Made by a program: the position numbers and the translations under genes. From contig JAWDMO010000029.1 of the NCBI GenBank assembly GCA_046536535.1, positions 1 to 13,506 of the forward strand: a stretch of DNA of 13,506 nt, in the 5' to 3' direction. Below, piece by piece: positions 8,001-13,506 of this stretch; position 1 is the first letter of the stretch, and each line of letters starts with the position of its first letter. The DNA comes from Conexivisphaera sp046536535. GTDB lineage: Archaea; Thermoproteota; Nitrososphaeria; Conexivisphaerales; Conexivisphaeraceae. Under the pieces are notes generated by a model. The model was not told the DNA's origin. It worked only from the letters and a program-made list of their open reading frames with translations, and made no database searches.

Positions 8001-8896
8001 ACGTGACGCTGGGGCTGCCCCGGCTCATAGAGCTGGTTGACGCCAGGAAGCAGCCCAGCACGCCCGTCATGGAGATATACCTGGACGAGGAGCACAGGAA
8101 GGATAGGGAGAGCGCGCTGGAGGTGGCGCGCAACATACTCTTCACCAAGGTCGGCGATCTCGCATCGAGCGTGGATATCGACTACTCCACGGGCTCGGTG
8201 GTGGTGACGCTGAGCAAGGACCTGCTCAACGAAAGGGGATGCACGGTCGAGGAGGTCGCCAAGGCCCTCAGCATAGGCAAGCGCAAGGTACAATACGATT
8301 CGGATTCAGCCGTGGTGTCCGTGTCGCTTGAGAGCTTCGACATAGCTTCGCTTTACAGCCTGCGGGATAAGGTGCTCCGGGGGCGGGTGAAGGGGATAGC
8401 GGGAATACATCGCGTAAGCCTCGAGGAGAGGGACGGCGAATGGGTGATAGTCACCTCCGGATCCGATATGAGGAAGGTGTTCCAGGTGCCCGGGGTTGAC
8501 CCCACGAGGACCAGGACGAACAGCATAAATGAAATAGCGATGGTGCTGGGCATAGAGGCGGCCAGGCAGGCGCTGATCGAGGAGATGCTCAACACGCTGG
8601 AGGAACAGGGGCTCGAGGTGGACGTGAGACATATAATGCTGGTCGCCGACCTCATGACCCATAAGGGCATCGTGCAGCAGGTCGGCAGGCACGGGGTCGC
8701 CGGCTCCAAGGCAAGCGTGCTGGCCAGGGCCGCGTTCGAGATAACGGTGCCCACGCTGGCGGAGGCCGCTGCCAAGGGCGAGGCCGACGAGCTGAGGGGC
8801 GTAACGGAGAACGTAATAGTGGGCGGAATAGTACCGGTTGGCACGGGGATGGTCGATCTATATATGAATGTGGCGGAGGAGGGAGATGTGCAATGA
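5081..8896 (+). CDS. rpoA: RNA polymerase largest subunit A, single chain (A' plus A'')
   Basis: Largest catalytic subunit, equivalent to Rpb1 and bacterial beta'. The single open frame of 1271 residues contains everything usually divided between rpoA1 and rpoA2. From the N-terminus (ATG = 1): zinc site C64, C67, C74, H77; a second zinc site C104, C107, C152, C155; the Mg-binding catalytic loop NADFDGDEMN from residue 461 (Asp 463, 465, 467); the bridge helix region with FFYHSMAGREGLVDTAVRTQ around 790-815; then the A'' part with EPGEAAGIVSAQSIGEPGTQ from residue 940 (trigger loop) and the C-terminal VGRHGVAGSKASVLARAAFE. The A'/A'' border would fall in the acidic linker near 855-900 and is open, without stop or internal start signal. 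Total length equals a normal A' plus A''. The GTG at 5078 is an equally possible start, one residue longer; a GGGAGGT lies just ahead of both. Fused RpoA is known in Thaumarchaeota and some related lineages. Confidence 0.97.
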   Translation: MSSNVFEAPKVVKAIKFGVFPPTEVRKYSVVEITIPETYDEDGLPIPGGLMDNRLGVLEPGQVCGTCGNPAPECPGHFGHIELAEPVIHASFADAIKLLLTATCRSCGRILIPEAEIEAYRKELEENASYKPDLAEKISKEIYAKARKAKICPHCGAKKLEIEFTRPHIFHEIMEDGSAVRLTPAVIRERLEKITEDDYRILGYDPNSAKPEWLVLQVLPVPPVAVRPSITLESGVRSEDDLTHKLVDIVRTNARVKEAKESGSPPLIMQDLMDLLQYHVTTYFDNESSSIPPAHHRSGRPLKTLAQRLKGKEGRFRGSLSGKRVDFSARTVISPDPSMDISEVGVPIEVAKKLTVPERVTPWNLEFLKELVKNGPGKYPGANYIIRPDGVKIRLEFVPDREAYANSLEPGYLVERHLMNGDVVLFNRQPSLHRMSIMAHYVRVLPYHTFRLHPAVCPPYNADFDGDEMNMHVPQGEEARSEAYELMSVQGQIISPRYGGPIIGAIRDYLAAGYLLTKDDTLLSAQTFAYLAYEGGYSGPLPEPAVKEPVPMYKGKQLFSLFLPRGFSYVLTSRWSKSMRKRRDVVVRDGQLISGIIDKASIGAEEPDSLLHRVVKDYGNETARKFLNSTLKVLKEFITDWGFSYGYDDLEIPADVKAQIKEAVDDAYRKIEQYVDDYVNGRMTPVRGLRLEDVLEQKVMDVLGEARDRAGELLERVLPNNNPGVIMSRTGARGSSLNLGQMMALLGQQAVRGKRIKRGYRHRPLPHFKEGDPSPDAYGFVKSNFRDGLTPIEFFYHSMAGREGLVDTAVRTQQSGYMQRRLVNAMEHLRVEYDYTVRDPEGNIIEFLYGEDGTDPAKSDHGEAVNIDRLADVILLSDDPGDPRASEEEKLGILSKYEGELNGHLRERLASVLSSREMSAKSAEALCARTIQMFRAAMIEPGEAAGIVSAQSIGEPGTQMTLRTFHFAGVKEKDVTLGLPRLIELVDARKQPSTPVMEIYLDEEHRKDRESALEVARNILFTKVGDLASSVDIDYSTGSVVVTLSKDLLNERGCTVEEVAKALSIGKRKVQYDSDSAVVSVSLESFDIASLYSLRDKVLRGRVKGIAGIHRVSLEERDGEWVIVTSGSDMRKVFQVPGVDPTRTRTNSINEIAMVLGIEAARQALIEEMLNTLEEQGLEVDVRHIMLVADLMTHKGIVQQVGRHGVAGSKASVLARAAFEITVPTLAEAAAKGEADELRGVTENVIVGGIVPVGTGMVDLYMNVAEEGDVQ

Positions 8897-9261
8897 AGGA
8901 CTACATAAGGAATCTGTCCGATTTCATGCAGACCGTGAGGAGGACCGGCAGCGCGGAGTACGGCCTGCGCGAGGTGAAGAAGCACACGGGGGCGATAAAG
9001 CTGCTGATAGCGTCGAACGACCTGAGCCCGGAGGAGGAAGCCGACCTCGAGGACATAGTGAAGAATACCCGGGGCGCGCTCATCCACCTCAGGGATGTGA
9101 CGCCCGCCGAGCTGGGCAGGGCCGTGGGCAGGCCCCATCCCGTGAGGACCCTTGCCGTGACCTCACTGGGCGACGCGGATCTCGATAAATTCCTGGAATC
9201 CGTGAAGGATCTGGAGGAATCGGGCATCCTGAGCGTAACGCGCGCCGCGAGGAGGAGATGA
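8893..9261 (+). CDS. rpl30e: Ribosomal protein L30e
   Basis: Large-subunit ribosomal protein of the L7Ae/L30e RNA-binding family, which recognises kink-turn type RNA. The region GAIKLLIASNDLSPEEEADL (from about residue 33) is the family hallmark strand-turn-helix, and the downstream VGRPHPVRTLAVTSLGD part completes the alpha-beta-alpha fold. The protein is 122 residues, slightly longer than many archaeal L30e proteins because of a C-terminal tail ending in ARRR. Its ATG overlaps the rpoA stop (ATGA), with a GGAGG-rich stretch just upstream. Its place between the polymerase genes and nusA is the standard archaeal order, which supports the call more than the rather divergent sequence does. Confidence 0.92.
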   Translation: MKDYIRNLSDFMQTVRRTGSAEYGLREVKKHTGAIKLLIASNDLSPEEEADLEDIVKNTRGALIHLRDVTPAELGRAVGRPHPVRTLAVTSLGDADLDKFLESVKDLEESGILSVTRAARRR

Positions 9262-9704
9262 CCCGATTGGCCAAGGATGACATAGTGCTGACGGAGAACG
9301 AGCTCAGGTTGATGTCCCTGTTCTCCACGATGACCGGAATTCAGGCGAGGGACTGCGTGATAGATGAGAAGTTCGAGAGGCTGATATTCGTGGTCGATGA
9401 GGGCTCCGACATGCCCAGGGATAAAATCGCCAGGGAAGCGCTCGGCTATCTGAGGAAGAAGATAAACCGGGACGTCGAGATAGTGCTGTATTCGGACGAC
9501 CCTGTGAAGCTGATAAAAAATGCCCTGGGCGGTCGCGGCGTGATGGACGTGAAGATTGTGGCCCGGGGTGATTCCAAGATAGCGATAGTGATGGCGGATC
9601 CAAGGGAGAAGGGGCTTGTCGTGGGTCGGCAGGGTAGGAATGCCGAGAGGGCGAGGTTGCTGGCGAAGCGGTATCACGGGATAGATAGGATACAGGTGTC
9701 CTGA
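9258..9704 (+). CDS. nusA: Transcription factor NusA (archaeal KH-only form)
   Basis: Archaeal NusA homologue, a 148-residue protein made of two KH RNA-binding domains and lacking the bacterial N-terminal polymerase-binding domain and the S1 domain; it is thought to act in transcription elongation or termination. The second KH domain shows the GRQG loop within EKGLVVGRQGRNAERARLLA near the C-terminus. The first KH-like half covers DKIAREALGYLRKKINRDVE and lacks an obvious GxxG. The ATG at 9258 overlaps the rpl30e stop, but the GGAGG at 9251-9255 is only about two bases away. The in-frame TTG at 9267 would have a Shine-Dalgarno spacing of about 11 bases and remove three residues. A T-rich stretch follows the stop, probably ending this transcription unit. 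Confidence 0.93.
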   Translation: MTRLAKDDIVLTENELRLMSLFSTMTGIQARDCVIDEKFERLIFVVDEGSDMPRDKIAREALGYLRKKINRDVEIVLYSDDPVKLIKNALGGRGVMDVKIVARGDSKIAIVMADPREKGLVVGRQGRNAERARLLAKRYHGIDRIQVS

Positions 9705-9713
9705 TTTTCTTTC
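9705..9713 (+). terminator. U-rich terminator after nusA
   Basis: TTTTCTTTC begins directly after the nusA stop codon. Archaeal polymerase terminates at oligo-U runs without needing a hairpin. A new promoter for rps12 follows, which fits an operon boundary here. Confidence 0.5.
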
Positions 9714-9797
9714 GTCATAATACTCAGCTGAAACGGAGATCGCTTGGCCCGGGGCCATCCCGCTCGGTGTCGTGCGGTCGTGAACTGGACTGAAATG

Positions 9798-9805
9798 CTT
9801 TTATC
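9798..9805 (+). promoter_or_regulatory. TATA-like box of the rps12-rps7 unit
   Basis: CTTTTATC is centred about 27 bases before the ATG at 9829, predicting a transcript that begins at the start codon. It supports ATG 9829 over the upstream in-frame GTG at 9823. Confidence 0.55.
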
Positions 9806-9828
9806 CAGGCCGGCGGGTCGGGGTGGTC

Positions 9829-10269
9829 ATGGGTAATAAGTCGCCCTTGGGCGAATTCGCCGCGAGGAAACTCAACATAAGGAGGAAGAGGTTCAGATGG
9901 TCCGATACCAACTACAAGAGGCGCATGCTCAGGCTTGACGAGAAATTCGATCCCACCGAGGGGGCTCCACAGGCGCGCGGCATAGTGCTTGAGAAAGTCG
10001 GGATAGAATCCAGGCAGCCCAACTCGGCTATACGCAAATGCGTTCGCGTGCAGCTCGTCAAGAACGGGAAGACCGTGACGGCGTTCGTCCCAGGCGACGG
10101 CGGGCTGAACTTCATAGATGAGCACGACGAGGTCATAATAGAGGGCATAGGCGGATCCGAGGGGCGCTCAATGGGCGACATCCCGGGCGTCAAGTATCAG
10201 GTATCCATGGTAAATGACGTCTCCCTGAAAATGCTGCTACTCGGCAGGAAGGAGAAGCCCAGGAGGTAG
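9829..10269 (+). CDS. rps12: Ribosomal protein S12
   Basis: Small-subunit protein uS12, at the decoding centre, involved in accuracy of tRNA selection. The sequence is unmistakable: KSPLGEFAARKLNIRRKRF at the N-terminus, QPNSAIRKCVRVQLVKNGK near residues 58-76, VPGDGGLNFIDEHDEV after it, and GRSMGDIPGVKYQV before the basic C-terminus. With the ATG at 9829 it is 146 residues and begins MGNKSPLGEF, matching the usual archaeal start pattern. The GTG at 9823 would add two residues and leave the TATA box too close. It is the first gene of a two-gene unit with rps7. Its stop codon forms part of the rps7 Shine-Dalgarno region. Confidence 0.97.
   Translation: MGNKSPLGEFAARKLNIRRKRFRWSDTNYKRRMLRLDEKFDPTEGAPQARGIVLEKVGIESRQPNSAIRKCVRVQLVKNGKTVTAFVPGDGGLNFIDEHDEVIIEGIGGSEGRSMGDIPGVKYQVSMVNDVSLKMLLLGRKEKPRR
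10261..10267 (+). promoter_or_regulatory. Shine-Dalgarno of rps7
   Basis: AGGAGGT is a full-strength match, six bases before the rps7 ATG, and is formed by the last two arginine codons plus the first base of the stop codon of rps12. Confidence 0.7.
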
Positions 10270-10273
10270 GAGA

Positions 10274-10885
10274 ATGTCTAGGAAATCCAAGGAGGAGCCT
10301 AAAATACTTCTCTTCAACCGGTGGGATTTCGACGAGGTGACGATAAACGATCCCGGGCTGAAGAAGGCCATAAGCCTGAAGCCGGTGTACATACCCCATT
10401 CGTTCGGGAGACAGGAGCACAGGCGCTTCGGAAAGGCCGAGGTGAACATAGTCGAGAGGCTGATCAACCAGCTTATGCGCTTCGGCAGGAAGTACTGGAA
10501 GAACACCGGCAGGATGGGCGGCAAGAAGCACAGGGCGATTAACATCGTGAGGACAACCCTCGATATAGTGCACCTGAGGACGGGCAAGAATCCCGTGGAG
10601 GTGCTCGTGAGGGCCATAGAGAACGCATCCCCGAACGAGGACGTGACCAGGATAACCTACGGCGGCGTGACGTACCACGTGAGCGTCGACGTATCGCCGT
10701 TCAGGCGCATAGACATAGCGCTCCGCAACATAGCGCTGGGCGCCAGGGAGGCCGCGTTCTCACATCCCAAGAGCATAGAGGAATGCCTAGCGGACGAGAT
10801 AATCGCGGCGGCCAACGGCGACACCGGCAGCTCCGCGATAAGGGCGAGGATAGAGATGGAGCGCGTCGCGGCGGCCTCCAGATAG
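10274..10885 (+). CDS. rps7: Ribosomal protein S7
   Basis: Small-subunit protein uS7, which nucleates assembly of the 30S head and lines the exit-site side of the mRNA channel. It is 203 residues, the normal archaeal length. Landmarks include LFNRWDFDEVTINDPGLKKA near the N-terminus, VNIVERLINQLMRFGRKYWK, the NTGRMGGKKHRAINIVRTTL loop, and NPVEVLVRAIENASPNEDVT followed by the beta-hairpin and C-terminal helix region ending in RIEMERVAAASR. The ATG at 10274 has a strong Shine-Dalgarno overlapping the end of rps12, so the two ribosomal genes are translated from one message. It is followed by a short gap with a new promoter for EF-1alpha. Confidence 0.97.
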   Translation: MSRKSKEEPKILLFNRWDFDEVTINDPGLKKAISLKPVYIPHSFGRQEHRRFGKAEVNIVERLINQLMRFGRKYWKNTGRMGGKKHRAINIVRTTLDIVHLRTGKNPVEVLVRAIENASPNEDVTRITYGGVTYHVSVDVSPFRRIDIALRNIALGAREAAFSHPKSIEECLADEIIAAANGDTGSSAIRARIEMERVAAASR

Positions 10886-10901
10886 GGCTCCGACATAAAT
10901 C

Positions 10902-10911
10902 CTTAAATATA
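10902..10911 (+). promoter_or_regulatory. TATA box of the EF-1alpha gene
   Basis: CTTAAATATA is the best TATA match in the window, in a 55-base gap. It predicts a transcript start near 10931-10934 and a leader of only about 8-10 bases, which includes GGAGAG just ahead of the ATG. EF-1alpha can thus be transcribed independently and strongly. Confidence 0.65.
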
Positions 10912-10940
10912 GAGCCGCGTGCGAAAAGCGGCGGAGAGCT

Positions 10941-12272
10941 ATGTCCGAGAGGCAGAAACCGTCTAAACCACACCTCAATATAGTTATAGTCGGCCATGTG
11001 GACCATGGAAAGTCCACCCTGACGGGTCACCTTCTCTACAGCCTCGGAAAGGTAGATCAGAGGACGATAGAGGAATACGCCAAGATGTCGGAGAAGCTGG
11101 GGGTCGGTGATACCTTCAAATTTGCCTGGGTGCTGGACAAACTCAAGGAGGAGAGGGAGAGGGGAATCACCATAGACCTGGCTTTCCAGGACTTCGAGAC
11201 AAAGAAGTATTACTGGACCCTCATAGATGCGCCGGGTCACAGGGACTTCGTGAAGAACATGATCACCGGCGCCAGCCAAGCCGATGCCGCGGTGCTCGTG
11301 ATATCAGCGAGGCTGGGCGAGACGGAGTCGGCGCTCTCAGATGAGGGGCAGGCCAGGGAGCACGCATTCCTGCTGAAGACGCTCGGCGTCAACCAGATCG
11401 TGGTCGCGATAAACAAGATGGATGCCACCACCCCGCCCTACGACCAGAAGCGCTACGAGGACGTCAAGAACGAGGTCTCGAAGCTGTTGAAGATAGTGGG
11501 TTATAAGGTGGACAAAATCAGGTTCGTCCCGGTCTCGGGCTGGAAGGGCGACAACCTGGGGGAGCTTTCCCCCAACATGCCCTGGTACAAGGGCCCGACG
11601 CTGATCGAGGCGCTCGACGAATTCGAGGAACCCCCGAAGCCCACCGATAAGCCGCTGAGGATACCTGTCCAGGACGTGTACACGATAACCGGCGTGGGCA
11701 CCGTTCCTGTAGGCAGGGTCGAGACGGGCGTCCTCAGGGTCGGCGATTCGATAGTCGTCATGCCATCCGGCGCCGTGGGCGAGGTCAAGTCGATAGAGAC
11801 GCACCATACGCCCATACAGGAGGCGCAGCCGGGCGACAACATAGGCTTCAACCTGAGGGGCGTCTCCAAGGAGGATGTGAAGCGCGGATACGTCATCGGA
11901 CCGACCAGCAATCCGCCGACCGTTGTGAAGGAGTTCGTGGCGCGCATAATCGTCGTGTTCCACCCGACCGCGGTCGCGCCCGGCTACACGCCGGTCCTCC
12001 ACGCGCACACGGCGCAGATACCTGCGCAGGTTGTAGAGCTGATGCAGAAGCTGGATCCGCGCACGGGCCAGGTGACGGAGGAGAATCCCAAGAGCCTAAA
12101 GACGGGCGACGCTGCCGTGGTTAAGATAAGGCCGCTGAAGCCCATGAGCATCGAGGAGTACAAGGCCATACCGCAGCTCGGAAGGTTCGCCCTCAGGGAC
12201 TCGGGCAGGACTATAGCCGCTGGGATAGTCGAGAAGATAACCGAAGTGCAGGAAGTCAAGATAAAGAAGTGA
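10941..12272 (+). CDS. tuf: Translation elongation factor 1-alpha (EF-Tu equivalent)
   Basis: GTPase that delivers aminoacyl-tRNA to the ribosome. It is 443 residues with three domains. The G domain carries GHVDHGKST at residues 18-26, the switch segment ERERGITIDLA, DAPGHRDF and NKMD. Domain 2 begins near PLRIPVQDVYTITGVGTVP, and domain 3 is present with ARIIVVFHPTAVAPGYTPVL and a C-terminal RFALRDSGRTIAAGIVEKI. Residues 126-137 (GETESALSDEGQ, before AREH) are the 11-residue 'eocyte' type insertion known from Crenarchaeota and eukaryotes and absent from most Euryarchaeota and from bacteria. It has its own promoter and a hairpin after its stop. The usual next gene, rps10, is not found here. 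Confidence 0.98.
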   Translation: MSERQKPSKPHLNIVIVGHVDHGKSTLTGHLLYSLGKVDQRTIEEYAKMSEKLGVGDTFKFAWVLDKLKEERERGITIDLAFQDFETKKYYWTLIDAPGHRDFVKNMITGASQADAAVLVISARLGETESALSDEGQAREHAFLLKTLGVNQIVVAINKMDATTPPYDQKRYEDVKNEVSKLLKIVGYKVDKIRFVPVSGWKGDNLGELSPNMPWYKGPTLIEALDEFEEPPKPTDKPLRIPVQDVYTITGVGTVPVGRVETGVLRVGDSIVVMPSGAVGEVKSIETHHTPIQEAQPGDNIGFNLRGVSKEDVKRGYVIGPTSNPPTVVKEFVARIIVVFHPTAVAPGYTPVLHAHTAQIPAQVVELMQKLDPRTGQVTEENPKSLKTGDAAVVKIRPLKPMSIEEYKAIPQLGRFALRDSGRTIAAGIVEKITEVQEVKIKK

Positions 12273-12273
12273 A

Positions 12274-12294
12274 CGCCGCGGGGGATATGCGGCG
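12274..12294 (+). terminator. Hairpin after EF-1alpha, candidate terminator
   Basis: CGCCGC (12274-12279) and its complement GCGGCG (12289-12294) form a 6-base GC stem with a 9-base loop, one base after the stop codon. It is followed only by a weakly T-rich CATTATTTG, so it may be an mRNA end or stabilising structure rather than a strong terminator. Confidence 0.4.
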
Positions 12295-12450
12295 CATTAT
12301 TTGCCATTGGTATTCGCACGTCTTCATAACAATATGCTTTGCACCTATTATCTCATCATTTGGCATTTGCGTGCCGAAACTTCACCCTGAAGTAAGTAGA
12401 TAGCTCACAGGGTACATCAGGCAATAAATATATTATAAAATAAGTCTGAT
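12295..12450. other. Non-coding gap between convergent units
   Basis: No convincing gene lies here, and its right end is strongly AT-rich. It contains a perfect small hairpin, ACTTCA-CCC-TGAAGT (12379-12393), and a competing 6-base pairing of ACCCTG (12384-12389) with CAGGGT (12408-12413). No tRNA fold was recognised. Confidence 0.35.
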
Positions 12451-12452
12451 AT

Positions 12453-12468
12453 GAAATAAAATAAAACA
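12453..12468 (-). terminator. U-rich terminator of the acetyltransferase/malic enzyme unit
   Basis: On the - strand, just after the acetyltransferase stop, the bases read approximately TGTTTTATTTTATTTC. Such T-runs are sufficient terminators for archaeal RNA polymerase. Confidence 0.55.
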
Positions 12469-12480
12469 GAGTAGCGCCCT

Positions 12481-12957
12481 CTACTGTACCTCTTTCGCGA
12501 AGACGCCGGTGATCTCCCTGAAGCCCAGCTTCCTGTAGAAGCCCTCGGCGATCACGTTCTTCATGGGGAACTCCGCGAATATCATCTCGGCGCCCTTGGA
12601 CCTCAGAAGCTTCTCGGCCTCGTCGACTATCCGATACCCCATTCCACGTCTCCTGTATTCCGGCATCAGGTACACATCAGTTATCTGTCCCACCTTGCGC
12701 GGCGAGTAGAAGCATCTGTCGATTATCTTGGCGATCAGCACGCCCCCGACGTTCCCTCCTTCCTCGAGCACCAGCACTATGGAGTCGCTATCCTTCATTG
12801 TGCTCTGCAGGTATTTGCGGACTTCCTCCTCCAGGTTGTCCACCGGAGCCAGGAGCGGGTCGAACTCGCCGTTCAGGCGCTTGAGCCTCGACACGAGGTC
12901 CGTAAGCCTGCTCAGATCCTCATCCTTGGCCGTTCTCACGGAAATATTGTTAGGCAT
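12481..12957 (-). CDS. GNAT-family N-acetyltransferase
   Basis: Acetyl-CoA dependent acetyltransferase of the GNAT superfamily, 158 residues, a complete single domain. Motif A is clear: VYLMPEYRRRGMGYRIVDEA, with the acetyl-CoA pyrophosphate loop RRRGMG at residues 102-107. The C-terminal GFYRKLGFREI is the usual motif B end of the fold. The N-terminal VRTAKDEDLSRLTDLVSRL is the typical first strand and helix. The substrate (protein N-terminus, lysine, polyamine or other small amine) cannot be told from the sequence. It begins six bases after the stop of the malic enzyme on the same strand and is probably co-transcribed with it, which raises but does not show a functional link. Confidence 0.9.
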   Translation of the reverse strand: MPNNISVRTAKDEDLSRLTDLVSRLKRLNGEFDPLLAPVDNLEEEVRKYLQSTMKDSDSIVLVLEEGGNVGGVLIAKIIDRCFYSPRKVGQITDVYLMPEYRRRGMGYRIVDEAEKLLRSKGAEMIFAEFPMKNVIAEGFYRKLGFREITGVFAKEVQ

Positions 12958-12963
12958 GGCGGG

Positions 12964-13506
12964 TCACTTCGCGGGCACAGGGCTAATTAAGTTATTCCTC
13001 ACAAGCACGTCCAGCGTCTCCCTCGAGAGCTTTATCATCCGGTACGCGCGATCGTAGATCTCGTCCCTCGACAGCTTTAACCTGGCCAGCCCCATCTCAA
13101 TCGCCTTGAGCCCCACCGCGGTGGCAACCCTCGGATAGACCTCCCACTCCTCCATCGTCGGTATTATGTAGTCCTCCGAGAGCCCGCGTTCCTCCGCGAA
13201 CTTCGACAGCTCAATCGCCGCGGTGATGACCACCTCGTCCAGTATCTTCTTGGCCCTCACGTCCAGCGTTCCCCTGAATACCGCGGGGAACACGAGGCTG
13301 TTGTTTATCTGATTGGGGAAATCGCTCCTACCTGTTGCGAATATTCTGGCGCCCGCCTCCTTTGCCTCCCACGGCCAGATCTCGGGCACCGGATTCGCCT
13401 CCGCGAACACTATCGCGTTATCCTTCATCTTCCTAATTTGTTCCTTCTTGATTACGCCCGGCCCCGGCGTCGAAGCGGCTATCAGCACGTCCGCGCCGAC
13501 GACCGC
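12964..13506 (-). CDS. Malic enzyme, C-terminal part, cut by window edge
   Basis: C-terminal half of an NAD(P)-dependent malic enzyme, which oxidatively decarboxylates malate to pyruvate and CO2 and feeds central carbon metabolism. The frame stays open to the right edge, so the N-terminal half with the catalytic tyrosine/lysine region lies outside. Visible landmarks: ADVLIAASTPGPGVI in the nucleotide-binding domain, FAEANPVPEIWPWEAKEAGA, and ATGRSDFPNQINNSLVFPAV followed by FRGTLDVRAKKI, all characteristic of the bacterial/archaeal short malic enzyme family. About 181 residues are within the window. NAD versus NADP preference cannot be decided here. It is the upstream member of a - strand pair with the GNAT gene. 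Confidence 0.93.
   Translation of the reverse strand, partial: AVVGADVLIAASTPGPGVIKKEQIRKMKDNAIVFAEANPVPEIWPWEAKEAGARIFATGRSDFPNQINNSLVFPAVFRGTLDVRAKKILDEVVITAAIELSKFAEERGLSEDYIIPTMEEWEVYPRVATAVGLKAIEMGLARLKLSRDEIYDRAYRMIKLSRETLDVLVRNNLISPVPAK

Noticed and set aside
9823..9828. GTG at 9823 as the start of S12
   Set aside because: It adds only two residues (V, V) not usual for archaeal S12 and would lie too close to the TATA box; the ATG at 9829 fits both homologue pattern and promoter spacing.
12295..12480. Possible tRNA or CRISPR-like repeat in the convergent gap
   Set aside because: No cloverleaf arms, CCA or T-loop signature, and no repeated units; only AT-rich DNA and two small stems.
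12728..13057. + strand 109-residue open frame opposite the acetyltransferase
   Set aside because: Serine- and arginine-rich shadow of the GNAT and malic enzyme genes on the other strand, without family features.

Overview
The window is a piece of an archaeal chromosome and is mostly housekeeping. Its core is the classic archaeal transcription/translation cluster in the usual order on the + strand: rpoH, rpoB, rpoA, rpl30e, nusA, rps12, rps7, EF-1alpha. The DNA is fairly GC-rich. Start signals are archaeal: TATA-like boxes about 27 bases ahead of start codons or transcript starts, and Shine-Dalgarno plus overlapping ATGA starts inside operons. Three features narrow the lineage. RpoB is one unsplit protein. 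RpoA is a single polypeptide of about 1271 residues carrying both A' and A'' regions, which are separate genes in most Crenarchaeota and Euryarchaeota. EF-1alpha carries the 11-residue 'eocyte'-type insertion. Together these suggest a TACK- or Asgard-side archaeon outside the classical Crenarchaeota (Thaumarchaeota/Aigarchaeota/Korarchaeota-like). The exact phylum cannot be fixed by eye.

Layout. At the left edge, bases 1-325 on the - strand encode the N-terminal part of an IS200/IS605-type TnpB, cut by the window edge, with its own promoter and a small hairpin further out. This stretch is less GC-rich than the rest. Next comes a two-gene + strand unit: a purine-type phosphoribosyltransferase followed, with a 4-base overlap, by an unrecognised helical 106-residue protein. 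A 174-base gap holds two TATA-like boxes for the RNA polymerase operon. rpoH-rpoB-rpoA-rpl30e-nusA then run with every junction overlapping, ending in a U-rich stretch. rps12-rps7 form a second unit with its own promoter, and the EF-1alpha gene has a third promoter and a hairpin after its stop. A gap of about 200 bases, AT-rich at its right end, separates this from a convergent - strand pair: a GNAT acetyltransferase behind the 3' part of a malic enzyme that runs off the right edge.

How the genes work together: RpoH, RpoB and RpoA form much of the RNA polymerase core. NusA is the archaeal KH-domain transcription factor. L30e, S12, S7 and EF-1alpha serve the ribosome and elongation. No clearly undescribed system was found. 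The points most worth a second look are the unsplit RpoA, the truncated TnpB element, the unrecognised small protein, the leaderless-looking promoters, and the absence of rps10 after EF-1alpha.
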